From: Limivivens faecihominis
Lineage (GTDB): Bacteria; Bacillota; Clostridia; Lachnospirales; Lachnospiraceae
Reading direction: 5' to 3'
DNA: 64,000 bases
Assembly: GCF_020686945.1 (NCBI RefSeq)
Contig: NZ_JAJEPR010000007.1
Coordinates: 87,060-151,059, forward strand
Made by a program: the position numbers and the translations under genes. The notes beneath the pieces are model-generated. The model did no database searches. It was given only the letters and a program-made list of their open reading frames with translations, and was not told the DNA's origin. Shown piece by piece: positions 8,045 to 16,182 of the stretch; position 1 is the first letter of the stretch; each line of letters begins with the position of its first letter.

Positions 8045-8756
8045 ACGAGGGGGAAACCATCAGAGTTGCGCCAGTCCTGGTTTCCCCCTCGAGCTCCCCC
8101 TTCCAGGGCACGCTAGAAAATAAGGGGCTTACGTCATACTGGAAATGCACGATGATATGGTGGGTGGTGTCTCATGGTGAAAGCAAAACCGGGAGATGTT
8201 ACACATACTGCTGGCTTAAGTTGACTATATATTGCAAAAAATCAAAATAAACCAACAAAAACAAAGATATAGATTGACTTCATATTGTAAAATTTCAATA
8301 TAAGTCATTAAAAACAGAGAACTCTGTTGACTGCAAATCCAAAAATCCCAAATACAGTCAAAAAAACCCGGTAAATTTTTGACTGTAAATTCCCAAACTC
8401 CAAATCAAGTCAATCAAAACCCTAAAAATACATGACCATAAATCCCAAAACTCCAAATCAAGTCAATCAAAATCCCAAAAATACATGACCATAAATCCCA
8501 AAACTCCAAATCAAGTCAATCAAGCCACCAAAAACACATGACCACAATCCCCAAAAATGCAAAATCAAGTCAAATGTTCATCCAAATCAATTGACCGCAA
8601 ACTCTAAAACCTTCAAAACAAGTCAAAATCTCACCGTCATTTCACGCACTCCCAGTCTGACGTAAGCCCCCTATTTTCTGCGTGCCCTAGAAAGGGGGCT
8701 GCAAGGGGGAAAACCAGGACTTGCGCAACTCCGATGGTTTTCCCCCTTGCAAGGTT
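8045..8756. repeat. Long inverted-repeat element enclosing a 53-bp tandem array
   Basis: The left arm (8045-8142) and right arm (8651-8756) are imperfect inverted copies of about 100 bp. Shared blocks include CAGGGCACG/CGTGCCCT, GGGGCTTACGTCA/TGACGTAAGCCCC and GAGTTGCGC/GCGCAACTC. Each arm also folds alone: 8046-8059 pairs with 8078-8091, and 8701-8716 pairs perfectly with 8735-8750. Between the arms are about 80 bp of unique sequence and then the tandem array. No ORF here has a ribosome site or recognisable product. This accounts for the whole 785-bp gap between pgcA and the GH130 gene. Function unknown. Confidence 0.85.
8221..8643. repeat. Eight tandem 53-bp repeats with internal dyads
   Basis: Units begin at about 8221, 8274, 8327, 8379, 8432, 8485, 8538 and 8591, giving periods of 53, 53, 52, 53, 53, 53 and 53. 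A typical unit starts TTGAC(T/C) or ATGACC, has an AT-rich middle (AAATCCCAAAACTCCAAAT) and ends AGTCAA, so each unit carries a TTGACT...AGTCAA dyad of 34-36 bp followed by a 17-19-bp linker. Units 5 and 6 are nearly identical; units 1 and 2 are most diverged. Because the period is not a multiple of three, it is not a protein repeat. Confidence 0.85.
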
Positions 8757-8761
8757 TCCCA

Positions 8762-8781
8762 GTGGCTTACCACAAGCCACC
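8762..8781 (-). other. Small hairpin after the GH130 gene
   Basis: GTGGCTT and AAGCCAC pair across a short loop just downstream of the GH130_1 stop codon on the minus strand. There is no T run behind it, so it may be a 3' mRNA end stabiliser rather than a terminator. Confidence 0.35.
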
Positions 8782-8792
8782 CTATAGAATCT

Positions 8793-9968
8793 TTACTTTG
8801 ATTCAGCCAGAATCTCCAAATTCTTCTGAATCAACTCACACCTCTGCTTCACACAATCCGGTGACCGATGCGGATCCCGCGGCGTGTTAAACAGATAATC
8901 CTCCAGTTTATCCACTGTAGTCGTCGCCACATGCATTCTTGTATCACAGGATGCATAATAGATATACACATCCCCATTCTCTCTCGCGATCGCCCCATTG
9001 GTGAACACCACATTGGACACGTCGCCGACTCTCTCATTTCCCAGCGGTACCAGGAACACCCCTGACGGCTCCGCAATGACTTTAGAGGGATCTTTCAAAT
9101 CCGTTCCAAACGCATACAGCACATATCTCAGTCCTGCTGCCGTATTCCTTACGCCATGGGCGATGTGAATCCAGTATTTCTTTCCTTTGAAAGGAACTGC
9201 TCCTGCTCCGTTCTTGGACTCGGTCAGCGTATGATAAACTCTGCGGCTGATGATCTTCTCCTCGTCGATAACCGCATGCTCGATGTCATCGCAGAGGCCA
9301 AAGCCAATTCCTCCGCCGCTTCCGGTTTCGATGAAACCGTCCATCGGGCGGGTATAGAAGGCGTATTTGCCGTCCACAAACTCCGGGTGAAGCACCACGT
9401 TTCTCTGCTGCGGGGACCGTAAGGTCTTGAGATTGTCCAGTCTCTCCCAGTTCTGGAGGTCATGGGTACGGACGATGCCGGCCTGAGCCACTGCGGCGGA
9501 GAGATCCGGATTCGTGGTGTCCTTGCTCTCGGAGCAGAACACGCCGTAGATCCAGCCGTCCTCATGCTTGGTCAGACGCATATCGTAGACATTGGTCTCC
9601 TCCGGGCAGGTGTCCGGCAGAACCACCGGATAATCCCAGAAGTGGAAGCCATCGATGCCATTGTCACTTTCTGCCACCGCAAAGAAGGATTTCCGGTCAT
9701 TTCCTTCCACACGAACCACCAGATAATATTTTCCGTTGAGCTCAATGGCTCCGGAGTTCATCACGGCGTTGATGCCCAGACGCTCTTCAAAATACGGGTT
9801 GGTTTCCTCATTGAGGTCATATCTCCAGTGCACCGGTGCAAACTCCCGGGTCAGGACCGGATACTGATACCGGTCATAAATTCCATTATAAAAATCACTC
9901 TTCTGATTTTTTCTGGCAACAAGCTTGTCCACCTTTGCCTTTTCCACATAATACTGTTTATGAAGCAT
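8793..9968 (-). CDS. 4-O-beta-D-mannosyl-D-glucose phosphorylase (GH130_1)
   Basis: A 391-residue cytoplasmic phosphorylase that splits beta-1,4-mannosyl-glucose with phosphate into Man-1-P and glucose. The length and the sequence of GH130 subfamily 1 are clear: VLTREFAPVHWRYDLN near the N terminus, NSGAIELNGKYYLVVRVEG, and the catalytic-region block ETNVYDMRLT with the general-acid Asp. There is no signal peptide. It overlaps the epimerase gene by 11 bp, and its GGAGG site lies inside that gene, indicating coupled translation. The epimerase makes its substrate from mannobiose. Confidence 0.92.
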   Translation of the reverse strand: MLHKQYYVEKAKVDKLVARKNQKSDFYNGIYDRYQYPVLTREFAPVHWRYDLNEETNPYFEERLGINAVMNSGAIELNGKYYLVVRVEGNDRKSFFAVAESDNGIDGFHFWDYPVVLPDTCPEETNVYDMRLTKHEDGWIYGVFCSESKDTTNPDLSAAVAQAGIVRTHDLQNWERLDNLKTLRSPQQRNVVLHPEFVDGKYAFYTRPMDGFIETGSGGGIGFGLCDDIEHAVIDEEKIISRRVYHTLTESKNGAGAVPFKGKKYWIHIAHGVRNTAAGLRYVLYAFGTDLKDPSKVIAEPSGVFLVPLGNERVGDVSNVVFTNGAIARENGDVYIYYASCDTRMHVATTTVDKLEDYLFNTPRDPHRSPDCVKQRCELIQKNLEILAESK

Positions 9969-11136
9969 CGCTCATCCTCCTGATCACTTCCATACACATT
10001 CTTCCGTTATGATACGGGCATTTCCAGGGCTCTACAATTGGTTTATGAATCGGCGTTCCGTCCGCCTCCACGCACCAGAACCACTCGGAACCCTCTCTGG
10101 GATCGACGAGATATTTCCTGATGTACTCCCACACATCCTCAGCAGCCTGAAGGAACTTTTTCTCCCCGGGCTTTTTCTGCCAGGCGTTGATAAAGCCCAC
10201 CACCGTCTCCGCCTGAATCCACCAGACCCGGGTGGTATCGTCCACGCCTTTTTCCGCCTCGTTCATGAGGGAATGGTTTACATAGGCCTTCTCATAGATG
10301 GCCTCCGCAATTTCCTCCGTAATCGGCGCCAACTTCTCCGTGTAAGCCGGATCAGCCAGTACCTCCAGGCCTCTGTCCATCAGCCAGGAAGTCTCAATAT
10401 CATGGCCGTAGGAATAAAGGTCGATCAGGCTGTTCCAGGTCCGATCGAAAAAGACCTCCTGCCGTTTCAGCTCCCGGTTATAAACTTTATCTGCGAAAAG
10501 ATCCATCATAAAGCGGAGTCTCTCTCCCGTGAAGGGATCTTTCGTCACACGGTAAAATTCCGTATAGGCCTCAAACACATGAAGCAGCGTGTTCATCGTC
10601 TTCTCCGCCAGTACACCGTTCTCGGAAAGCTTTTCGTTGCTCTCGGGCCTGAAATCCCGGGTGAAAGCTTCGAGATAACCGTACTCGTCGGTCATTTTTT
10701 CCTCGATGATGAGCTGCAGGCCTCTCGCGATATCGAGGGCGTCCTTGCATCCGGTCGCATTATAATAAGAAGAAAGTGCATAGATCGCAAACGCCTGGTT
10801 GTAAGTATGTTTCGTGGTATCCTTCGGTTTTCCGTCATAGGTCACAGACCAGAACACACCGCCGTACTCCCGGTCGATACAGTAATTTTTCAGAAACTCA
10901 TAGGCATGATCTGCATCCTCTTTTAAATTTTTCTCCTTGAGAAGCTCATAGGCGCTGGAGAAAAACCAGAGAATCCGGCTGTTTAAAATGCAGCCTTTTT
11001 CATACTCTTTGTCAAGCTTCAGATCATAGCCGAGCCAGCCGTAATAGCCGCCGTACTTCTGGTCCTTTAAGCTCTCCCAGAAGGGGATGAGCCTAGTTTT
11101 CAGATGCTCTTCGATTTCCTGAACAAACGTATTCAT
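9958..11136 (-). CDS. Cellobiose/mannobiose 2-epimerase (AGE family)
   Basis: A 392-residue (alpha/alpha)6-barrel epimerase. It inverts C2 of the reducing sugar of beta-1,4 disaccharides; in mannan pathways this turns mannobiose into mannosyl-glucose for the GH130_1 enzyme. Family hallmarks with the conserved histidines are visible: KHTYNQAFAIYAL, SYGHDIETSWLM and EPWKCPYHNGRMCMEV near the C terminus. The start has AGGGGG upstream and lies 10 bp after the GH130_2 remnant. Cytoplasmic, no signal peptide. N-acylglucosamine epimerase is an alternative family member, but neighbours favour the disaccharide enzyme. Confidence 0.9.
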   Translation of the reverse strand: MNTFVQEIEEHLKTRLIPFWESLKDQKYGGYYGWLGYDLKLDKEYEKGCILNSRILWFFSSAYELLKEKNLKEDADHAYEFLKNYCIDREYGGVFWSVTYDGKPKDTTKHTYNQAFAIYALSSYYNATGCKDALDIARGLQLIIEEKMTDEYGYLEAFTRDFRPESNEKLSENGVLAEKTMNTLLHVFEAYTEFYRVTKDPFTGERLRFMMDLFADKVYNRELKRQEVFFDRTWNSLIDLYSYGHDIETSWLMDRGLEVLADPAYTEKLAPITEEIAEAIYEKAYVNHSLMNEAEKGVDDTTRVWWIQAETVVGFINAWQKKPGEKKFLQAAEDVWEYIRKYLVDPREGSEWFWCVEADGTPIHKPIVEPWKCPYHNGRMCMEVIRRMSDAS

Positions 11137-11145
11137 ATGAACCCC

Positions 11146-11822
11146 CTACCTTTTGCCGATCTCCGTATCATCGGCTCTGACTACACTGTTTTCTTTGATA
11201 TAGGCAACGATCTGATTCACCGTGGTAAATGCAAGACCCACATAGGTGTCAGCCGCGCCGTAGTAGATGGCAATTTTTCCGCTCTCTGCGTCATGAATCG
11301 TCGCGCAGGGGAAGGTCACATTGGGAACGAAGCCTCTCTCCTCATACCAGTCCTCCGGTGTCAGAAGAAAGTTCTGGCAGCGGTATTTCACGATGGATGG
11401 ATTGTCGATATCCAGGATCGCTCCGCCAATGCTGTAAACGTAACCATTGCAGGTTCCACTCACACCATGGTAGAAAAGAAGCCAGCCCTCTGTTGTCTCA
11501 ATCGGAGCGGCACCTCCGCCGATCTTTAAAGACTCCCACCACTCACTGCTCTTTCCCATGACATGACGGTGTTTTCCCCAGTAGGTCATATCCGGGCTCT
11601 CGGAAAGAAAAATGTCTCCGAAGGGCGTATGGCCGCTGTCGCTGGGACGGGAAAGCATCACAAAATTGCCGTTGATCTTTCTGGAAAACAGAACTGGATG
11701 GGATTTCTGCCGATGACCGGATTTTCACTGTAACGCCAGACCGGTGCGCCGTGAAACTCCTTCGGGCCTTCCTGCCAGGGTACGTTGGGTACGGATGCCC
11801 CTAAAATTTTTACCTCGCTCAT
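11146..11822 (-). pseudogene. GH130_2 manno-oligosaccharide phosphorylase with internal deletion
   Basis: The intact start (MSEVKILGASVPNVPWQEG, with AAAGGAG upstream) encodes only about 41 family residues to NPVIGRNPI. The sequence then jumps, in another frame, to VLFSRKINGNFVMLSRPSDS and continues normally through GHTPFGDIF to the C terminus. Roughly 120-130 residues, including the catalytic YDPR-type block, are missing at about 11694-11700. The family is normally about 330-340 residues. As read it cannot make an active phosphorylase for longer manno-oligosaccharides. The cause could be true decay or an assembly collapse. Confidence 0.85.
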
Positions 11823-11857
11823 TTCTCTATTCTCCTTTGCTCTTGTCATTTTTCAAA

Positions 11858-12439
11858 TCAGCCCTTTACTGCACCTGCTGCCATGCCGCTGTATACCTGC
11901 TCCTGGAAGATCAGGAACAGCACGAAGATCGGAATGATCGTGATCAGCACGCCGGCACAGATGTAGTTGTACTGGTTTCCGTAAGGGCCCGTAAATTTAT
12001 AGAGGGCGGTGGAAATGGTCTTCAGATCCTCGTTCTGCAGATACAGGTTGGACATGTAGTACTCGTTGTAAACACCCACACCTTTCAGTACCAGAGAAGT
12101 CACGATGGCCGGTTTTAACAGCGGAAACAGGATCTTGAAAAATACACCGAAATACATACAGCCATCCATGATAGCCGACTCGTCCAGAGATACCGGCAGA
12201 TTTTCAAAGAACTGCAGGAAAATAAGGCATATTTGAAGAACAGTTTCTGGGCCACGGTGCAGATCACGATGATCACCAGAAGAACGATGGCCATGGCGCA
12301 GGCCAGACCAACTTTCTGGTTCTCGTGGGCCAGACGGTTCATGATTACGAAATAAGTACCGGTTCCCATGGTACCGTTGGTGATAACGTAAGGCGGCTCG
12401 AAGGCGCTTAAGGAACCGCTGATGGGAAGAAAATTGCCC
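11858..12439 (-). pseudogene. Remnants of two sugar ABC permeases joined by a deletion
   Basis: Read along the minus strand, the segment opens with the last 65 or so residues of a MalF-type permease (GNFLPISGSLSAFEPPYV, then MGTGTYFVIMNRLAHENQK, to QKLFFKYA). It then changes frame at about 12230 into the C-terminal 120 residues of a MalG-type permease (LIFLQFFENLPVSLDESAIM, with EAA-loop character, ending GMAAGAVKG). The rest of both genes and any substrate-binding protein are absent. Neither product could form a channel. By position these belonged to the manno-oligosaccharide importer. Confidence 0.82.
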
Positions 12440-12744
12440 CCTCCGTTTTAAGTTTTTTTAATTTTTTTGTTCTTTCTGATGTTTATTTTTAAGTTAATTT
12501 TATTCTAGCATGTTTGACTTAATTTTCAAGTTATTTTTACTTAAAAAAGTATCTCTGTTACTTGTGTGAAAATTTTAAGTTCTTTTTTTATGTAAATCTT
12601 ACAATGAATCTTATTGTTTTCCATCGTTTTTCACTGCTTAATCACTGGTTTCTTTTTACTTAACCAATAAAGTTGTTTTTCTAAAATCGACAAAAAAATA
12701 CTGCCTGTGAAAAAAGATTTCTCCTTTTTCACAGGCAGTATTTT
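12440..12744. promoter_or_regulatory. AT-rich intergenic region with operator-like half sites
   Basis: This 300-bp stretch has no gene. It contains three TTAAGT (12448, 12489, 12575) and three ACTTAA (12517, 12539, 12658) hexamers, the half-sites of the palindrome found before the GH36 gene. The two ACTTAA copies at 12517 and 12539 are 22 bp apart. It probably holds the old promoter of the permease/phosphorylase genes and binding sites for the neighbouring LacI protein. The last part is the LacI terminator. Confidence 0.45.
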
Positions 12745-12745
12745 T
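12693..12745 (-). terminator. Strong terminator of the LacI gene
   Basis: A 19-bp stem pairs 12697-12715 with 12725-12743 (core ACTGCCTGTGAAAAA against TTTTTCACAGGCAGT), followed on the minus strand by a T run. It begins at the regulator stop codon. Confidence 0.9.
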
Positions 12746-13764
12746 CATTTATTTCCGTGCGATAGGTTTCCTACACTTTCTTTCTCTATGATCTGACCGG
12801 AAACAACGTTCAGTCCCCTTCCGGAAGAAGGATTCTTCAGTCGTTTCATAACCTTCTCCAGAGCGATCTTTACCATCGCCCTGGTATTTACCTCATACGT
12901 CGTGATCTTTTTATCCGGGAAACCGGGGTAGAGGAAGTTATCGAAACCGATGACCGCCACATCCCCGGGGATCTTGTAGCCCATCTCTTCCAGCTTCATC
13001 ATGAGGATTCCCGCCGTCAGATCACAGTTGCAGACAAAGGCCTCGGGAAGCTTCTCAGGTACGGAAAATTCCACATTTCCGGTCCGGTCGCGGTCCTCGA
13101 TCAGCCACTCCGCCGGAAGTTCTTCCCCGTGCTCCAGCAGCGCCTTATAGAAACCGCAGTAGCGGTCCATGATGCTGCTGGTCCGGTGGATGCTGCCCAC
13201 ATAGGCGAGCTTCTGGTATCCCCGTTCAAAAAGATACTCTGTCAGAAGGTACATCCCATAGAAATTGTCGGCAATCACCGAATCTTCCGACAGCTCCTTA
13301 TCGTAAAAATCCAGGAAAATGATCGGAAGCTTCGTCTGCTCCTTCATGAAATGAATGTAATCTTTGCTGATCTCTCCCATGACGATGAGGCCTTCCACCT
13401 GATTTTCCTCCACCATCCTGGGAAGGAGCAGGTGATCCTCCATGTCGTGCTTTAAGATCTCCACAACGGCCATACAGTTTTTGTCCGTGGCCACCAGAGC
13501 CAGCTCCTGATACATTTTCCAATAGAAAGTCGTATACTCCGCCAGGTATTTCTCGTGGATCAGAACGCCAATGCTTTTCAGCATCCGGCTCCGCTCCTGT
13601 CTTCTGGCCGCGGAGACCGGCCGGTACCCCATCTCTCCCGCTACTTTCTGTATTCTGGCCCTCAGCTCATTGCTGACGCCTTTCTGTCCGGTCAGGGCGT
13701 TATGCACCGTTACCGTGCTCACCCCGATCTGGGCGGCAATATCCGCCAGTCTGACTTTCGCCAT
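12745..13764 (-). CDS. LacI-family transcriptional regulator
   Basis: A 339-residue repressor. The N-terminal helix-turn-helix (VRLADIAAQIGVSTVTVHNAL) and hinge (about residues 4-60) are followed by a periplasmic-binding-protein-like sensor domain (IGVLIHEKYLAEY to the C terminus, with VIGFDNFLYPGFPDKKITTYE). A GGGAGG site precedes the start. It lies between the GH36 gene and the decayed mannan permease genes, so it probably controls the manno-oligosaccharide locus in response to an imported sugar. A TTAAGT-N7-ACTTAA palindrome upstream of GH36 is the best operator candidate. Confidence 0.9.
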   Translation of the reverse strand: MAKVRLADIAAQIGVSTVTVHNALTGQKGVSNELRARIQKVAGEMGYRPVSAARRQERSRMLKSIGVLIHEKYLAEYTTFYWKMYQELALVATDKNCMAVVEILKHDMEDHLLLPRMVEENQVEGLIVMGEISKDYIHFMKEQTKLPIIFLDFYDKELSEDSVIADNFYGMYLLTEYLFERGYQKLAYVGSIHRTSSIMDRYCGFYKALLEHGEELPAEWLIEDRDRTGNVEFSVPEKLPEAFVCNCDLTAGILMMKLEEMGYKIPGDVAVIGFDNFLYPGFPDKKITTYEVNTRAMVKIALEKVMKRLKNPSSGRGLNVVSGQIIEKESVGNLSHGNK

Positions 13765-13848
13765 TTGTAATACCTCCCTACGCAGTTTGTGCCTGCCGGA
13801 AAGTTTCCTCTCCGCCAGGCAAATGTTCTCCCCCGTAAATACAGTTTT

Positions 13849-16035
13849 TTATACTCTTACGAAATGATACAGCTTACTCTTGAAATCTCCGTGAAGTCCG
13901 CGGATCAGGAAGCCAGCCTTCATCAGCATGGAACCGGTATAAACCTCCTCGGTTCCCTCCAGACGGTAGGTCGCTTTCTCGTCGAAACCGTCCAGATAAA
14001 TTTTTCTTGTAATCGGATTGGGGACACCGAGCACCTGCACATAGGTCACAAGCACCTCACTCTTATCCCCGGCAGCCACAGTCCAGCAGTCGTAGAGATG
14101 ATTCTCCCGATAGGAAGCGATGCGATAGTAGTCGCCCTCCCGTACCAGATCGTGATATTTATGGTACATTTCCACCTGGGCCGGAATCATCTTCCGGTCT
14201 TCCTCCGGGATCCGGGTCACATCAAGCTCATAGCCGAAAGTTCCGGCAAGGGCCACATGGCCTCTGGTCTCAAACGGCGTCACACGGCCAACGGTGTGGT
14301 TCGGGCAGTCGCTGACATGAGCGCCCATAGCGGACAGCGGATAAATGAGAGCCGTTCCTTCCTGAATCTCCAGCCGCTCGATAGCATCGGTGTCGTCGGA
14401 GCACCAGATCTGGGGGCTGTAGTAGAGCATACCCGGATCAAAACGGGCTCCGCCGCCGGAGCAGTTCTCCAGAAGCAGGTTCGGGAATTCCTGTACCAGC
14501 CGCTCCTGCATCTCGTAAACGCCCAGCACATACCGGTGATAAAGCTCCTGCTGATGCTCTTTATCGAGATAAGAGCTGCCGAGGTCGCAGAGCTGGCGGT
14601 TCATATCCCATTTTACATAGACGATGTTGGCGCTTCTTAAGATCGAAGCCACGCACTCGTAGGCATAATCGCGCACTTCCGGACGGGAAAGGTCGAGAAC
14701 GTACTGCTGACGGCACTCTGTCGCCTCTCTTCCCTGGATCTGGATTGCCCAGTCCGGATGCTTCCGGTAAAGCTCGGAATCCGGGGAGATCATTTCCGGT
14801 TCAAACCAGATACCGAAGGCCAGGCCAATCTTATTGACCTCGTCCACCAGATGTTTGAGACCGCCGGTGATCTTCTCGGTGTTGACAGTCCAGTCGCCTA
14901 AGGAGCAGTTGTCGCTGTTTCTCTTTCCGAACCAGCCGTCGTCCATAACCAGCATCTCGATGCCGCATGCTTTCGCCTGACGGGCGATGGAAAGAAGCTT
15001 GTCGGTATTGAAATCAAAGTAAGTGGCCTCCCAGTTGTTGATCAGGATGGGGCGTTTCTTGTGGTTGTAGGGGCTGCGAATCATATGGTTCCGGTAAAAT
15101 TTCTGGTAGCTTCTGGTCATTTTTCCAAGACCGGCTCCGGAATAGGTGAGAATGACCTCCGGAGCCTGGAAAGCCTCTCCGGAAGCCAGCGGCCAGCAGA
15201 AATCCTCCGGACTGATGCCCATAGTCATACGAACCGTATCAAACTGGCAGCGCTCGGCCTGAGCCACGAAGTTTCCGGAATAAACGAAATGCATGCCGTA
15301 AACCTTTCCGCTCTTCTGGTTGGTTCCCGGTGTCAGAAGAGCGATGAAGGGATGCTCCTGATGGCCGGACTCTCCGCGGAAGGAAGATACCAGCTGTTTT
15401 CCGTAAGCCAGCGGCCGGGTCTGGATGTGACGCTCTCTCGCCCAGGAACCGTGAAGACTCAGCATCTCGAAATCTTCGTTGTCCATATCCACGCAGGCGC
15501 TGTAAACTTTTTCCACTTTCAGCGTCTCGCTGCCCTCGTTTATCAGGCGGACGCTTCTCGCGATAATGTCCTCTTTTTCAAAAATGGAATAGCTCAGGAT
15601 CACCTTGAGGCCCAGGATCGGGTCTTTTAAGATCAGATCCAGCGTCTCCACTTCTTCCTCGGTTCCAAAGGAGGCGGGCAGCCCCTCGAGTTTTTTCTTT
15701 CCTTTGTAGATCTCGTGGCCTTCATAGAAGATCTCGCAGCCCCGGCGTCCGTCGGCATTGCGGACATTGAGGCAGCTCTCCCGGAAATCGCCGACACCGC
15801 CGGTGGGGTATTCGGTCGGGAAACGGTCCAGGAAGGATGATTTCTCTCTTTTTACCACGCTGGGAGTGAAGGGATGCTCATCGATGCGAAGCAGATAATT
15901 CTCCACTTCTCCTTCCAGGCGGTCGCCGTAGTAAATGTGGCCCACATAGCCCTCGGTGGTAAGGCCGATGAGATAGGTACTGTTTTCCGTATCCAGACGG
16001 AAGATTTTTTTCTCTTTTTCGTAAGAAACTGACAT
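13849..16035 (-). CDS. Alpha-galactosidase (GH36)
   Basis: A 728-residue GH36 enzyme that removes alpha-1,6-galactose from galactomannan- or raffinose-type oligosaccharides in the cytoplasm. It has the N-terminal beta-sandwich, then the TIM barrel with DDGWFGKRNSDNCSLGDW, the nucleophile block YVKWDMNR (Asp about 477), and the acid/base region SGGGARFDPGML followed by WCSDDTDA. The start at 16035 is chosen because GAGGAG lies seven bases upstream; the seven-codon extension has none. No signal peptide. Its place beside the LacI gene and mannan genes suggests debranching of imported galactosyl-manno-oligosaccharides. Confidence 0.93.
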   Translation of the reverse strand: MSVSYEKEKKIFRLDTENSTYLIGLTTEGYVGHIYYGDRLEGEVENYLLRIDEHPFTPSVVKREKSSFLDRFPTEYPTGGVGDFRESCLNVRNADGRRGCEIFYEGHEIYKGKKKLEGLPASFGTEEEVETLDLILKDPILGLKVILSYSIFEKEDIIARSVRLINEGSETLKVEKVYSACVDMDNEDFEMLSLHGSWARERHIQTRPLAYGKQLVSSFRGESGHQEHPFIALLTPGTNQKSGKVYGMHFVYSGNFVAQAERCQFDTVRMTMGISPEDFCWPLASGEAFQAPEVILTYSGAGLGKMTRSYQKFYRNHMIRSPYNHKKRPILINNWEATYFDFNTDKLLSIARQAKACGIEMLVMDDGWFGKRNSDNCSLGDWTVNTEKITGGLKHLVDEVNKIGLAFGIWFEPEMISPDSELYRKHPDWAIQIQGREATECRQQYVLDLSRPEVRDYAYECVASILRSANIVYVKWDMNRQLCDLGSSYLDKEHQQELYHRYVLGVYEMQERLVQEFPNLLLENCSGGGARFDPGMLYYSPQIWCSDDTDAIERLEIQEGTALIYPLSAMGAHVSDCPNHTVGRVTPFETRGHVALAGTFGYELDVTRIPEEDRKMIPAQVEMYHKYHDLVREGDYYRIASYRENHLYDCWTVAAGDKSEVLVTYVQVLGVPNPITRKIYLDGFDEKATYRLEGTEEVYTGSMLMKAGFLIRGLHGDFKSKLYHFVRV

Positions 16036-16097
16036 TTGTAATCTCCTCTCATACAATATACGTTTTGCTTTAACCCCCTAGTATAGCGTTTTCGTGC

Positions 16098-16127
16098 AAG
16101 CCCGAAAAGCTTTTTGAGCTTTCGGCC
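16098..16127. other. Hairpin in the GH36 leader
   Basis: CCGAAAAGC and GCTTTCGG pair across a short T-rich loop between the putative operator and the GH36 start. It may be a leader structure or the 3' end of upstream transcripts. Confidence 0.4.
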
Positions 16128-16136
16128 CTGGGGTCA

Positions 16137-16155
16137 TTAAGTTTAATATACTTAA
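16137..16155. promoter_or_regulatory. Candidate LacI-type operator before GH36
   Basis: A perfect palindrome TTAAGT-N7-ACTTAA lies about 100 bp upstream of the GH36 start. The same half-sites recur upstream of the permease remnants. Assignment to the adjacent LacI protein is inference. Confidence 0.5.
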
Positions 16156-16182
16156 AAAAAGATTAAATGTCAATTAAATATC

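Noticed and set aside
8023..8250. 75-codon plus-strand ORF
   Set aside because: Lies in the left inverted-repeat arm; no start signal, and the sequence is constrained by pairing.
8221..8643. CRISPR array
   Set aside because: The parts between conserved blocks are similar to each other and only 17-19 bp long; there are no unique spacers and no cas genes.
8045..8756. Retron or reverse-transcriptase-linked RNA
   Set aside because: No reverse transcriptase or other effector gene is adjacent; neighbours are sugar-metabolism genes.
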